Shown here piece by piece: positions 48,401 through 55,253 of a DNA stretch of 64,000 nt. The notes beneath the pieces were generated by a model, which saw only the letters and a program-made list of their open reading frames with translations, ran no database searches and was not told where the DNA came from. How positions within the stretch are numbered: the first letter of the stretch is position 1; the number at the start of each line of letters is the position of its first letter. Origin of the DNA: JABDMH01 sp965223105 (GTDB lineage: Bacteria; Bacteroidota; Bacteroidia; Chitinophagales; Saprospiraceae); NCBI GenBank assembly GCA_965223105.1, contig OZ244987.1, positions 2,480,001-2,544,000 of the forward strand. Reading direction: 5' to 3'. Made by a program: the position numbers and the translations under genes.

Positions 48401-48769
48401 CAGATGCAGATAAGGTTCTTGATACAACAGAACCAATGGAATGAAGCGGCAGATCTTGTGACATCTAGCATTAAAGAACAAGCAAGTCGCCGTATGCAAT
48501 TAATATTATCGGATGATCTCGAAATAGCTGCCCAGATACTCTGCCACCAGCATAAATATGCGGATGCAGCTCGATTATTTGCCTTTGCACGATTGGTCAG
48601 AGCCAGGACCGGAGTGGTGGTCCCACCCATCTGGCGAGATGAACACACAAGGCTTCATGATGTAATTCGGAGCCAACTTAGTCCAGAAGAGTACGACCAA
48701 ACGGTAGGGGAAGACGCATCATTGTCGCTGGCGACAGTGATCGATTTCCTGCATGTTTTAGAAAGCTAG
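45437..48769 (+). CDS. Class III cyclase - AraC HTH - STAND ATPase - TPR fusion
   Basis: A 1110-residue single-chain signalling protein. Residues 1-~170: class III nucleotidyl cyclase (VAIMFTDIVGYTRLMQ, YMGDGTLSIFDS, NLASRVESLG). Residues ~205-305: AraC/XylS DNA-binding domain with two helix-turn-helices (KMVGYSRPQLYRRLQ and VSEIAFQTGFNNLSYFSKAF). Residues ~310-640: STAND/NB-ARC-type ATPase with Walker A GPGGTGKT at ~341, Walker B LLLVLDNFEHV at ~410, and GLPLALELAAARI at ~514. Residues ~650-1110: helical TPR-like repeats. No membrane segment. It could be a ligand-triggered transcription factor that also makes cyclic nucleotide. A 9-bp inverted repeat precedes it. Confidence 0.9.
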   Translation: MPYTRRLVAIMFTDIVGYTRLMQESEQRGIALLERHRRVIDDVHAARNGRVIKYMGDGTLSIFDSVIDCVHASISIQEKLLADPAVPLRIGIHVGDVMITDTDIIGDSVNLASRVESLGVAGSVLVSNKVQEELKNHPIPLALLGAFHFKNDEMPRDIYAVTSKGLVIPQRTDLDGKLEEKTHSDRTNEEQPVELKSQDEALEDQVRSIILSHLADDKLSVTFLCKMVGYSRPQLYRRLQAIAGKSPSEFIREIRLEEAAKLLEQNVANVSEIAFQTGFNNLSYFSKAFQDRFGHPPSVHAKQSRRRSSVPTELTNFIGREKELTEISDQLSDIRLLTLSGPGGTGKTRLSLQILQLVEQDFADGAYFVQLAPLTDHGQVLPKIAQILNLRQDPTKETTELLQDFIESKNLLLVLDNFEHVLGASIELAKILRTCPNLKVLVTSRIVLNISGEYEYRVPGLDLPDPSQEYEIRDLEKIAAVQFFIDRVQRVKPNFALDQQNCSSIVTICNQLDGLPLALELAAARIKLFSPEALVRRLNTNKDILKSNAPDQPERHRSLSNAIDWSYNLLSPEEQTLFRGLAVFGGGCTIESAEQVCFQNYYGNADIVDVLLGLVDKSLVQRVDQEDGEPRFYMLETIRAYGLNRLEKSLEKKATMTRFCDYFLDLVADAEKGLTGPDAKQWLEITNYELDNLRACMGWLDVAGVEEKGLQLCISFWRFWLIRAMVREGAQWFERMLEIPPKTDSVLRCRALQCYGVLSMIANSLSIFEESLEMAKRLNYREGVAQALKYITWIYAFQCEFDLFESYSSQALDTLLSVGNDRDIAAIYNNIANKLRLEGKLDESLSMHHKAAQIMSKIGDYRGHAFNLCHISWVQSLRGDYDGCNQSLDTALPTLTDLADKQLLGFVNTLRAFNCTYTGDYEQSSNLIEVARPLWRESNNDYGDRMCNVIAAMNWLKCGRHEQLHHLFAQEPAVDSAKMYRTMGLWIKQMQIRFLIQQNQWNEAADLVTSSIKEQASRRMQLILSDDLEIAAQILCHQHKYADAARLFAFARLVRARTGVVVPPIWRDEHTRLHDVIRSQLSPEEYDQTVGEDASLSLATVIDFLHVLES

Positions 48770-48816
48770 GCTCTGATCGGCAAATATTGGGTAGGCCCCG
48801 ACTAACGCGTCCGTCT

Positions 48817-49095
48817 TTACAATCTTTGATAAGCCTTTAATCTACGCCTTTCAATGCACATGCGCTGATTCTTGCGGTTTTCTTGTTCGTAATCTGGATA
48901 TGACTTATGGTAGATTGCTTGGTAGGCTGCGCCACAGTGATCTTTAGCATACCAGGCCCGCTTCGAAGCCCTTCGCCTCTCCCTATACTCCCCGTCTCGC
49001 TTGATCCTCTCTCGTTCGGACCTTCCTCTTACAATGTCTACATATAATCCTCCCAGGCATCTGCTATTTCCCTTCTTGCCAAGGTATGATCTCAT
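48817..49095 (-). CDS. Small arginine-rich hypothetical protein (doubtful)
   Basis: A ~92-residue very basic protein with an amphipathic centre (RERRRASKRAWYAKD ... YQAIYHKSYPDYEQENRKN). The composition and regular Arg/Tyr spacing look protein-like, but I recognise no domain. It lies just downstream of a GIY-YIG gene on the same strand and could belong to the same repeated element. Confidence 0.35.
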   Translation of the reverse strand: MRSYLGKKGNSRCLGGLYVDIVRGRSERERIKRDGEYRERRRASKRAWYAKDHCGAAYQAIYHKSYPDYEQENRKNQRMCIERRRLKAYQRL

Positions 49096-49152
49096 CTTTG
49101 CCTGCATAATTCAGGAATCCCCATCTTCTCCTTTATCGACTGGTAGTGGTTT

Positions 49153-49401
49153 TCATCGGCTAATGGTAAGGTTCTTCACCGGAAGCGAAATACCTGTCCT
49201 TAGTTTTAACGCTCTCTCCCGAAGATGAGCTTCTGCCTGTGTATCAAATACTTCCCAGTAGAGGAGGAGGAAGGGACGATAAGGTTTTGTAGTTTTTTCA
49301 TAACCTCCATTGTGGCGACGGATTCGATCTTTGAGATCTGCACTCATACCGATGTAAATGTACTTCCTGGTGCAACTCAGGAGTGCGTAGGTAAAATGCA
49401 T
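49153..49401 (-). CDS. GIY-YIG nuclease domain protein, outer copy
   Basis: An 82-residue single-domain GIY-YIG protein: FTYALLSCTRKYIYIGMSADLKDRIRRHNGG holds the two strands and the catalytic Tyr and Arg, and FDTQAEAHLRERALK holds the catalytic Glu region. It is nearly identical to the copy at 49510-49800 over the first ~60 residues and the DNA ahead of the start; the C-termini then differ. A 20-nt tRNA-Leu 3' end lies 16 bp upstream of its start. Usually annotated as UvrC-like small endonuclease; the true role is unknown. Confidence 0.78.
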   Translation of the reverse strand: MHFTYALLSCTRKYIYIGMSADLKDRIRRHNGGYEKTTKPYRPFLLLYWEVFDTQAEAHLRERALKLRTGISLPVKNLTISR

Positions 49402-49417
49402 AAAATCAGAAGGGTTG

Positions 49418-49437
49418 TACCCGGAGCGGGAATCGAA
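49418..49437 (-). repeat. 20-nt copy of the tRNA-Leu 3' end
   Basis: TACCCGGAGCGGGAATCGAA is identical to 49818-49837 of the real tRNA-Leu and continues leftward into the duplicated GIY-YIG gene. Matching stops exactly at the edge of the T-loop: the copy goes on TCTATCTGG, the real tRNA goes on CCCGCACGG. Confidence 0.85.
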
Positions 49438-49509
49438 TCTATCTGGCTAGCTGCTAAATTATACATTGATGTAATTTAGTCGCTTCACCTGGCAATTACC
49501 TTTGATGAT

Positions 49510-49800
49510 TTAATCATAAAGCCAGCTAGACAGGCCCGCACGGCAGAGTTTTCTTTTGTGCTTGTAAACGAGTCCACGCAAGTAACGCCTACCTGTCTTG
49601 CATTTCAACCCTGTCTCCCGATGGTGGGCTTCTGCTTGATTATCAAATACTTCCCAGTAGAGCAGGAGGAAAGGACGATAAGGTTTTGTAGTTCTTTCGT
49701 ATCCTCCATTGTGACGACGGATTCGATCTTTGAGATCTGCACTCATACCGATGTAAATGTACTTCCTGGTGCAACTCAGGAGTGCGTAGGTAAAATGCAT
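49510..49800 (-). CDS. GIY-YIG nuclease domain protein, copy next to tRNA-Leu
   Basis: A 96-residue single-domain GIY-YIG protein, nearly identical to the outer copy at 49153 for its first ~60 residues (IYIGMSADLKDRIRRHNGG conserved; K/R and T/N changes only). Its C-terminus is different and longer, with a basic GRRYLRGLVYKHKRKLCR. The start codon is 17 bp after the 3' end of tRNA-Leu on the same strand, so it may be read through from the tRNA promoter. This close link of tRNA and nuclease gene is repeated at the outer copy with only a tRNA fragment. Confidence 0.78.
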   Translation of the reverse strand: MHFTYALLSCTRKYIYIGMSADLKDRIRRHNGGYERTTKPYRPFLLLYWEVFDNQAEAHHRETGLKCKTGRRYLRGLVYKHKRKLCRAGLSSWLYD

Positions 49801-49817
49801 AAAATCAGAAGGTATAG

Positions 49818-49902
49818 TACCCGGAGCGGGAATCGAACCCGCACGGCCTCAACGGCCACAGGATTTTAAGTCCTGCGTGTCTACCAATTCCACCACCCGG
49901 GC
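49818..49902 (-). tRNA. tRNA-Leu (anticodon UAA)
   Basis: An 85-nt class II tRNA. The acceptor stem pairs GCCCGGG with TCCGGGT (G1-U72 and G7-U66 wobbles), discriminator A. The anticodon arm is CAGGA-CTTAAAA-TCCTG, anticodon TAA. A variable arm (GTGGCCGTTGAGGCCG) is present, as expected for tRNA-Leu. The T-arm is GCGGG-TTCGATT-CCCGC. CCA is not encoded. Confidence 0.96.
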
Positions 49903-50270
49903 AAAAAGGGTACATTATATGAATCCACTTCATTTTCTTCAATTACTGAACACAGCAGGACTTTCCTGCGTGCCTGCCCATCCGTAGCAAAGCGGAGGAG
50001 GGTCTACCAATTCCACCCTTGTGCCGATCATCAGCATCGGTAACCCGGCCAAAAAGGGTACATTATATGAATCCACGTCATTTTCTTCAATTACTGAACA
50101 CAGCAGGACTTTCCTGCGTGCCTGCCCATCCGTAGCAAAGCGGAGGAGGGTCTACCAATTCTACCCTTGTGCCGGCCTTCAGCGTCGGTAACCCGGGCAA
50201 AAAGGGTACATTATATGAATCCACGTCATTTTCTTCAATTACTGAACACAGCAGGACTTTCCTGCGTGCC
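49903..50270 (-). repeat. 148-bp tandem repeats built from tRNA-Leu promoter and scrambled 5' half
   Basis: Units start at 49903, 50051 and 50199 (period exactly 148; the third is cut at about 50270). Read on the minus strand, each unit has the TTGAAG-N17-TATAAT promoter and then tRNA-Leu pieces: CCGGG, GGTGGAATTGGTAGA of the D-arm side and CACGCAGGA ... TCCTG. A ~24-nt and a ~30-nt insertion separate these pieces. The 30-nt one forms a hairpin (CCGTAGCAAAGCGG core); the 24-nt one differs between units (GATCATCAGCATCGG against GGCCTTCAGCGTCGG). None of the units can fold as a tRNA. Confidence 0.85.
49914..49942 (-). promoter_or_regulatory. tRNA-Leu promoter (TTGAAG-N17-TATAAT)
   Basis: On the minus strand a TTGAAG box and a TATAAT box are 17 bp apart and end 11 bp before the tRNA 5' end. 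The same sequence is carried in each 148-bp repeat unit to the right. It looks like a standard sigma-70 promoter rather than the TAnnTTTG type. Confidence 0.6.
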
Positions 50271-50464
50271 GGCCCGTCTGTCAAAAGGACAAACCTCACT
50301 TTGACCCTAGCCCTAAGACACCTCTAAAGGTAAAGAGAAAAGGAGAAATACCGGGTAGAGTGTGGGATAAATGCTTAAACCATTTTGTGATGAAATCTGG
50401 CACCATTTGCCCGGACTACATTTCGTAATTGAGCCCCAGCACCAGTCAACGATAGGTATTCAGA

Positions 50465-50653
50465 CTACTGCTCGGCGAACTTCTTGAGTTTATATTTGGC
50501 TTTAAGTAATTCGTTACGCCGCTCAACCGAGGGCTTAGTGAAATGCTTGCGCCTGCGCAATTGATTCATCAGACCAATGCGCCGGTGCTTTTGCTTATAA
50601 CGCTTTAAAGCTCGATCAATGCTCTCCCCTTCTTTGACATTAATGATAATCAT
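50465..50653 (-). CDS. rpsU: 30S ribosomal protein S21
   Basis: A 62-residue basic protein typical of bS21: MIIINVKEGESIDRALKRYKQK then RRRKHFTKPSVERR. Bacteroidota bS21 is thought to help hide the anti-Shine-Dalgarno sequence, which explains the weak ribosome-binding sites in this window. The gene stands alone with a -7 box upstream. Confidence 0.95.
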   Translation of the reverse strand: MIIINVKEGESIDRALKRYKQKHRRIGLMNQLRRRKHFTKPSVERRNELLKAKYKLKKFAEQ

Positions 50654-50678
50654 ATATGTAATTCGTCTAAAATGGACG

Positions 50679-50686
50679 CAAATGTA
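50679..50686 (-). promoter_or_regulatory. -7 box (TACATTTG) for rpsU
   Basis: On the minus strand TACATTTG fits TAnnTTTG exactly and ends 26 bp before the rpsU start. No properly spaced -33 TTG is evident. Confidence 0.5.
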
Positions 50687-50716
50687 AGACTATTTCTCCT
50701 TTTGTGGTAGTCAAAT

Positions 50717-51745
50717 TCAGGTTCTGCTTCTTTCTCGCCTATAGAATTCACGGAAAGAAATCATCCGCTGTGATTCTTCATCCCAGAGGTTACATTTGAT
50801 ACATTTCAAACTTTCACGGAACGTGATGGTAGGAACATATTTCTGCAGCACGGGATTCTCTCTAGCACACTTCTCCAGCTTGTAGTTGGGGATGCTGGAG
50901 TTGAGGTGATGTATGTGGTGAAAGCCAATGTTTCCTGTAAGCCATTGAAAGACCTTAGGAAGCTTGTAATATGTACTGCCCTGGATGCTGGCCAGAAGAT
51001 AATCCCACCTATCCTTCCATTGCATGTACGACTTCTCATGTTGGTGTTGAACATAAAAAAACCAAAAGGCGATGATCGCAAAGAAGATAATGACCGGGAT
51101 CTGGATCATCAGAAAGGCCTTCCAACCCAGTAACCAGGCCAGTAGAGCATAGACCACCAGTAGCACAACATTGTTAAGCAATTGTGACCGGCGCACCTTT
51201 CCCCAACCTTTAAACCGGAAGAAGGGATAGCGGTTGGAGATGGCTATATAGATTACTGGAGTCAGAATAAATAGAAAAATGGGATTTCTGAAGATTCGGT
51301 AGGCAGTACGTTTCCATTTGGGACTCTCGCGAAACTCCTTGACCGTTAGAAAATTGATATCACCCACATCGCGATGTTCTAATTGCCCTACATGGCCATG
51401 ATGATAATTATGCACACGGGCCCAATATTTATAAGGCAGCGAGGTAAACAGACTGCAGACAAAACCAATGCGATTGTTCCATTTCTTAGACTTGACAAAA
51501 GACTGATGCCCACAGTCGTGCTGAATAATAAAGAGCCTGGCTAGGAAAAAGCCGTTGACAGCGGCAAATAGAAGCGTAACCGCATAGGACCAGTCCAGCA
51601 GAAAATACATGAGTGTCCAGATGGCTACAAAAGGAAGGATTGTATTAAGTAATTGAATGGTGGCTAACTTGCGGTCTGGTTGAGAATATTTTACAACGAT
51701 CTTTTGCCAATCCGCCAGAGCTTCCTTGATTTCCAGTTCTTTCAT
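50717..51745 (-). CDS. Membrane fatty acid desaturase
   Basis: A 342-residue di-iron integral membrane desaturase (DesA/Des6-like). Three His boxes are readable: HDCGHQS, HNYHHGHVG and HHIHHLN. Hydrophobic segments lie between (FVAIWTLMYFLLDW, SLFTSLP, LLLVVYALLAWLLGW). It introduces a double bond into acyl chains of membrane lipids. The frame is open to 51787, but MKELEIKEALADWQ from 51745 is preferred because the family starts in this way. It is probably involved in cold or fluidity adaptation; electron donor genes are not adjacent. Confidence 0.92.
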   Translation of the reverse strand: MKELEIKEALADWQKIVVKYSQPDRKLATIQLLNTILPFVAIWTLMYFLLDWSYAVTLLFAAVNGFFLARLFIIQHDCGHQSFVKSKKWNNRIGFVCSLFTSLPYKYWARVHNYHHGHVGQLEHRDVGDINFLTVKEFRESPKWKRTAYRIFRNPIFLFILTPVIYIAISNRYPFFRFKGWGKVRRSQLLNNVVLLVVYALLAWLLGWKAFLMIQIPVIIFFAIIAFWFFYVQHQHEKSYMQWKDRWDYLLASIQGSTYYKLPKVFQWLTGNIGFHHIHHLNSSIPNYKLEKCARENPVLQKYVPTITFRESLKCIKCNLWDEESQRMISFREFYRRERSRT

Positions 51746-51802
51746 AAGTTGCACAAAACTAAGAAATTCATGAGCATGACAGGTCAAAGTTGCCTACAGA
51801 TG

Positions 51803-52555
51803 TCAGTATGTAGCCCTGCCACCAGTCAAATCAAATACAAAACCGGTATTGAAAGTAGCTTCCGGAGATACAATCCAGCAGGATAATGCTGCCACCTCTT
51901 CCACTGTGCCTAACCTCCCCATTGGGATCTTTTCCTTCATATACTGCATCGTGTCGGGGTGAGTGTCTAAGTTCATGGGCGTGGCAATAACAGCCGGGGC
52001 GAGGCCATTGACGGTTATTCCGGTCTTGGCATATTCCTTTCCAATGCCTTTTACCAACCCCATCACACCCGACTTGCTTGCCGCATAGCCAGCCATACCC
52101 GGGTTGCCCTCCTTTCCACCTACCGAGCCGATCAGTAAGATGCGACCATAGTTTTGTTTCAGCATATGTGGTAAGCTATACTTGGTCACCAGGAAGGAAC
52201 CATTTAGGTTGACTTCGATGACCCGGAGAAAATCATGGTAAGGATAGTCAACTGCGGGGATCGAGGTTGGGCCAGCAATGCCGGCACAGTTGACCATGAT
52301 ATCCAAACGCCCGAATTTCTGGACTACATCCTGTATGCTTTGTTTTACTTGCTCTTCATCCGTGATATCGACCAAGTGGATGCTGACTTCTATTCCCTCA
52401 GATTCGATCTCCGCTTTTGTCTTCTTAAGGTCTGAAGATAGGAGGTCAAACAAGGCTACCTTAGCTCCTTCACGACCAAGCCGGGAAGCTATTCCGGCAC
52501 CAATACCACGGGCGGCCCCCGTCACGATTGCTATTTGATCTTGGAATCTATCCAT
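51803..52555 (-). CDS. Short-chain dehydrogenase/reductase
   Basis: A 250-residue classical SDR, similar in layout to 3-oxoacyl-ACP reductase FabG. Cofactor motif TGAARGIGAGIA near the start, NCAGIAG, catalytic Ser in LIGSVGGKEGN and Tyr-Lys in YAASKSGVMG. The frame is open for 74 more residues upstream, but these have no family similarity, so ATG 52555 (MDRFQDQIAIVTG) is taken. The substrate cannot be told; it lies 57 bp downstream of no co-directional gene and may be monocistronic. Confidence 0.9.
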   Translation of the reverse strand: MDRFQDQIAIVTGAARGIGAGIASRLGREGAKVALFDLLSSDLKKTKAEIESEGIEVSIHLVDITDEEQVKQSIQDVVQKFGRLDIMVNCAGIAGPTSIPAVDYPYHDFLRVIEVNLNGSFLVTKYSLPHMLKQNYGRILLIGSVGGKEGNPGMAGYAASKSGVMGLVKGIGKEYAKTGITVNGLAPAVIATPMNLDTHPDTMQYMKEKIPMGRLGTVEEVAALSCWIVSPEATFNTGFVFDLTGGRATY

Positions 52556-52816
52556 TTTTGCCTTCGAAAATAGGTCAGAAAAACCTAAGAACACACAGAT
52601 CTTTGCATTATTTGACACGATTTCGAATTTCTCGTCCGATTTTGATTTCAGGTAGAAATTCCGCAGTGATATTTTTTTGATATCTAAAGATGCAGTGATT
52701 ATTGAGTTGGACAACGATGTGGGAGAGTGGGCGGAGTTTACAATCTGGACTTCATTGGACCAGCAGATTCTGGGCAATGTCTGAAAATGGAGGAGCTGGC
52801 AGAGGAAATTGGCGAC

Positions 52817-53929
52817 TTAAAAGCCAGCCACTTTGTCCACCCTGTTGACTAGTGGATAACCGTTGACGTAACGGTAAACATTGTCGGCAAATACTGCTTG
52901 CAGTCTTTTCCAAGAGTACTGTGAACGCCCAGAGATATGTGAGGTGATGATCACGTTTTCAAATTCCCAAAGCGGATGACCTGCTGGAAGGGGTTCCGGA
53001 TCAGTGACATCGAGGGCTACTCCCTTAAGATGACTCGATTTTAGGGCTTCAACGATTGCCGGCGTATCGACCAATTTACCGCGGGACACATTAATAAAGA
53101 ACGCACCACGTTTCATTTGAGCAAATTCCTCCCTGCCAAACATACCTTCACTTATGGGGGTATGTGGTGCAGCACTGACCACTACGTCAGACTGCGCTAG
53201 CAACTCTTCCAGACCATCTCCTTGCACGTGATAGAGTGTATCGCACAAATCGCCTATCTGCTCCGGGTAGAAACCTTGGATGTCGGCTGCTACCACTCTC
53301 ATATCCATCGCCTTAGCTCGCCTGGCAACTTGGCGGCCAATGCCACCGAAACCAACAATTCCCATCGTCATGTCCTTAATTTCCAGTTGCTCGCCAGATC
53401 CACCCCAATCTTTTTCTTGCATCCTCCGGACTTGGCTGCCAATCTTTCTAGTCAGCGATAACAACATTCCCATTGCATGTTCGGCAATGGCCGGCCCATA
53501 GCAGCCCTTGGCATTGGTGAGCAAGATTTCTGACTGAACGAACGCTGGAAAAAGTTGTCTTTCAACACCAGCCGAGATGCTCTGGACCCATTTAAGATTT
53601 TTAGCTCTTCCGAAATCTTCTTCACTCATCCGGCCGAGGTAAACGTCGGCGTCTTCCAATTCTTTTGTATATGCACTACCTGACAAATTAGTCATCAATT
53701 TCATTTCATCAGATATGGAAAGAATCGCTTCAGAATACTCTGGATCTAATGCGGCCGATGAGATGATCTTACATGGTAGCCGAGGTGTTTTTGGTGCCTG
53801 AGTAACGGAAATTCCAGTAAATCTTTTCTGTTCATGATTCGGTAGGAGTGGAGTAGTGAGCACTAGTCCACTTGAAAGTGAGTTTTTCAGAAATCTCCTT
53901 CTCGATTTTACCTTGGGTATTTTTGCCAT
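52817..53929 (-). CDS. Tat-exported D-2-hydroxyacid dehydrogenase
   Basis: A 370-residue NAD-dependent dehydrogenase of the 2-hydroxyacid family. Rossmann motif GIVGFGGIGRQVARR, active-site Arg in NVSRGKLVDT, Glu in DVTDPEPLPAGHP and His in ITSHISGRS. The N-terminus has a twin-arginine signal (KSRRRFLKNSLSSGLVLT), which is unusual for a family normally cytoplasmic. It is divergent from a second Tat-tagged oxidoreductase at 54091. Confidence 0.88.
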   Translation of the reverse strand: MAKIPKVKSRRRFLKNSLSSGLVLTTPLLPNHEQKRFTGISVTQAPKTPRLPCKIISSAALDPEYSEAILSISDEMKLMTNLSGSAYTKELEDADVYLGRMSEEDFGRAKNLKWVQSISAGVERQLFPAFVQSEILLTNAKGCYGPAIAEHAMGMLLSLTRKIGSQVRRMQEKDWGGSGEQLEIKDMTMGIVGFGGIGRQVARRAKAMDMRVVAADIQGFYPEQIGDLCDTLYHVQGDGLEELLAQSDVVVSAAPHTPISEGMFGREEFAQMKRGAFFINVSRGKLVDTPAIVEALKSSHLKGVALDVTDPEPLPAGHPLWEFENVIITSHISGRSQYSWKRLQAVFADNVYRYVNGYPLVNRVDKVAGF

Positions 53930-54090
53930 CTAAATCTCGGTTAATTCTATCAAAGATCACACATAATATATAATAGTTTCAGGACAATGGTACTATATGC
54001 GAAAGGGTCAATTCCCTCATATCATTGATCCAGATTGGCAAAACGACCAATTCTTCGTAATTTGATCATTGGCATAAACTGTAGCACCAA

Positions 54091-55113
54091 ATGGATGATC
54101 GTCGGACTTTCCTTAAAAAAACCTCTACCATAGCGGCAATGGGCCTCTTGCAAAGATGGTCTTTGAAAAACCCACCTTCCGACTCGGCTGGAGAACTGTT
54201 GCCACAACGCCGCCTTACCAGAGATGGCACTATGGTTACTGCTTTTTGTTTAGGAGGATATCATATGGGTATCACTGAAGAGGGGAGTTACGCCGAAAAG
54301 ATGGCGGAACGGGCAATTGAGCTGGGTGTGCGGTTTTTTGATAATGCCCGTGGATATCATCAAGGTCGCTCAGAGGAGTATATGGGGAAATTTCTAAGCC
54401 CTAAATACCGAGATCAGATTTTCTTAATGACGAAAAGTCATGGTAAAACTAGCGATGCTGTGAAACAGCATCTTGAACAATCGCTTAAAGCGCTAAATTC
54501 CGATCGTTTAGATCTTTGGCAGATTCATCATATTGATTCACCAGAGGATGTCGATCAACGGATAAACAATGGTGTCCTCGACGTTTTTCTGGAGGCAAAA
54601 GAAAAAGGACAGACGCGCTATATCGGCTTTACTGGCCATCGCAATCCAAAGACCCATTTGCATTTTCTTTCTTTTCTCAAGGAACGAGGTCTTGAAATGG
54701 ACACCTGCCAGATGCCTATAAATGTCTGCGATCCTAGTTTCGAGTCATTTCAACTAAAGGTCTTACCTGAACTACTGACCCGGCAGTATGGTGTAATAGC
54801 TATGAAGACCATGGCTGGTGGCAGCATGATGGGTAAAAGAATTGATACGACACCATCTTCCCTTGCTACCAAGGATATTCCAGATATGGTCACTCAGTCT
54901 GGTTTGAGTTTCAAAGAACTGCATGAGTACGTTTATACCCAGCCCGTTTCTGCCCTCTGTAGTGGATGTGATACCATTGAGAAAATGGAGCACAACATTT
55001 CCGTACTCAAGAATTTAGGCGAATTGTCTCTGGCAGATCTGGATCGTCTGGTTGCCGTTGCCAAACCCTATGCTGGTTTTAATGTGGAAAACTACAAGCG
55101 GGTCCTGGACTGA
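54091..55113 (+). CDS. Tat-exported aldo/keto reductase
   Basis: A 340-residue aldo/keto-reductase-family protein with a twin-arginine signal (MDDRRTFLKKTSTIAAMGLL). AKR residues: FDNARGYHQGRSEE (Asp and Tyr), MTKSHGK (Lys) and LWQIHHIDS (His). The C-terminus carries CSGCDTIEKMEHN, a Cys pair. Exported AKR-like proteins of this type are frequent in Bacteroidota and may have lost normal NADPH chemistry. Together with the divergent Tat-tagged dehydrogenase it forms a pair of exported oxidoreductases. Confidence 0.87.
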   Translation: MDDRRTFLKKTSTIAAMGLLQRWSLKNPPSDSAGELLPQRRLTRDGTMVTAFCLGGYHMGITEEGSYAEKMAERAIELGVRFFDNARGYHQGRSEEYMGKFLSPKYRDQIFLMTKSHGKTSDAVKQHLEQSLKALNSDRLDLWQIHHIDSPEDVDQRINNGVLDVFLEAKEKGQTRYIGFTGHRNPKTHLHFLSFLKERGLEMDTCQMPINVCDPSFESFQLKVLPELLTRQYGVIAMKTMAGGSMMGKRIDTTPSSLATKDIPDMVTQSGLSFKELHEYVYTQPVSALCSGCDTIEKMEHNISVLKNLGELSLADLDRLVAVAKPYAGFNVENYKRVLD

Positions 55114-55253
55114 TGAATGGTCCTTGACCCAAGAGAAAAACTCTATATCTATCTACCTATTTTGATCCAGGTTAACTTCCAGACTCCTGTCGGAGAATGC
55201 TTTATAGAATGTACCAATATAGTTGCAGTCTCACTATAGCATCTCCATTCTTC

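Noticed and set aside
43690..48769. Classic Fic/antitoxin or defence island
   Set aside because: The Fic protein carries its own inhibitory helix and no antitoxin gene is adjacent; the next gene is 670 bp away and has its own upstream region, so a joint system is not supported.
50087..50299. 70-residue minus-strand frame in the tRNA-Leu repeats
   Set aside because: Lies wholly in the 148-bp promoter/tRNA repeat, with no start or domain support.
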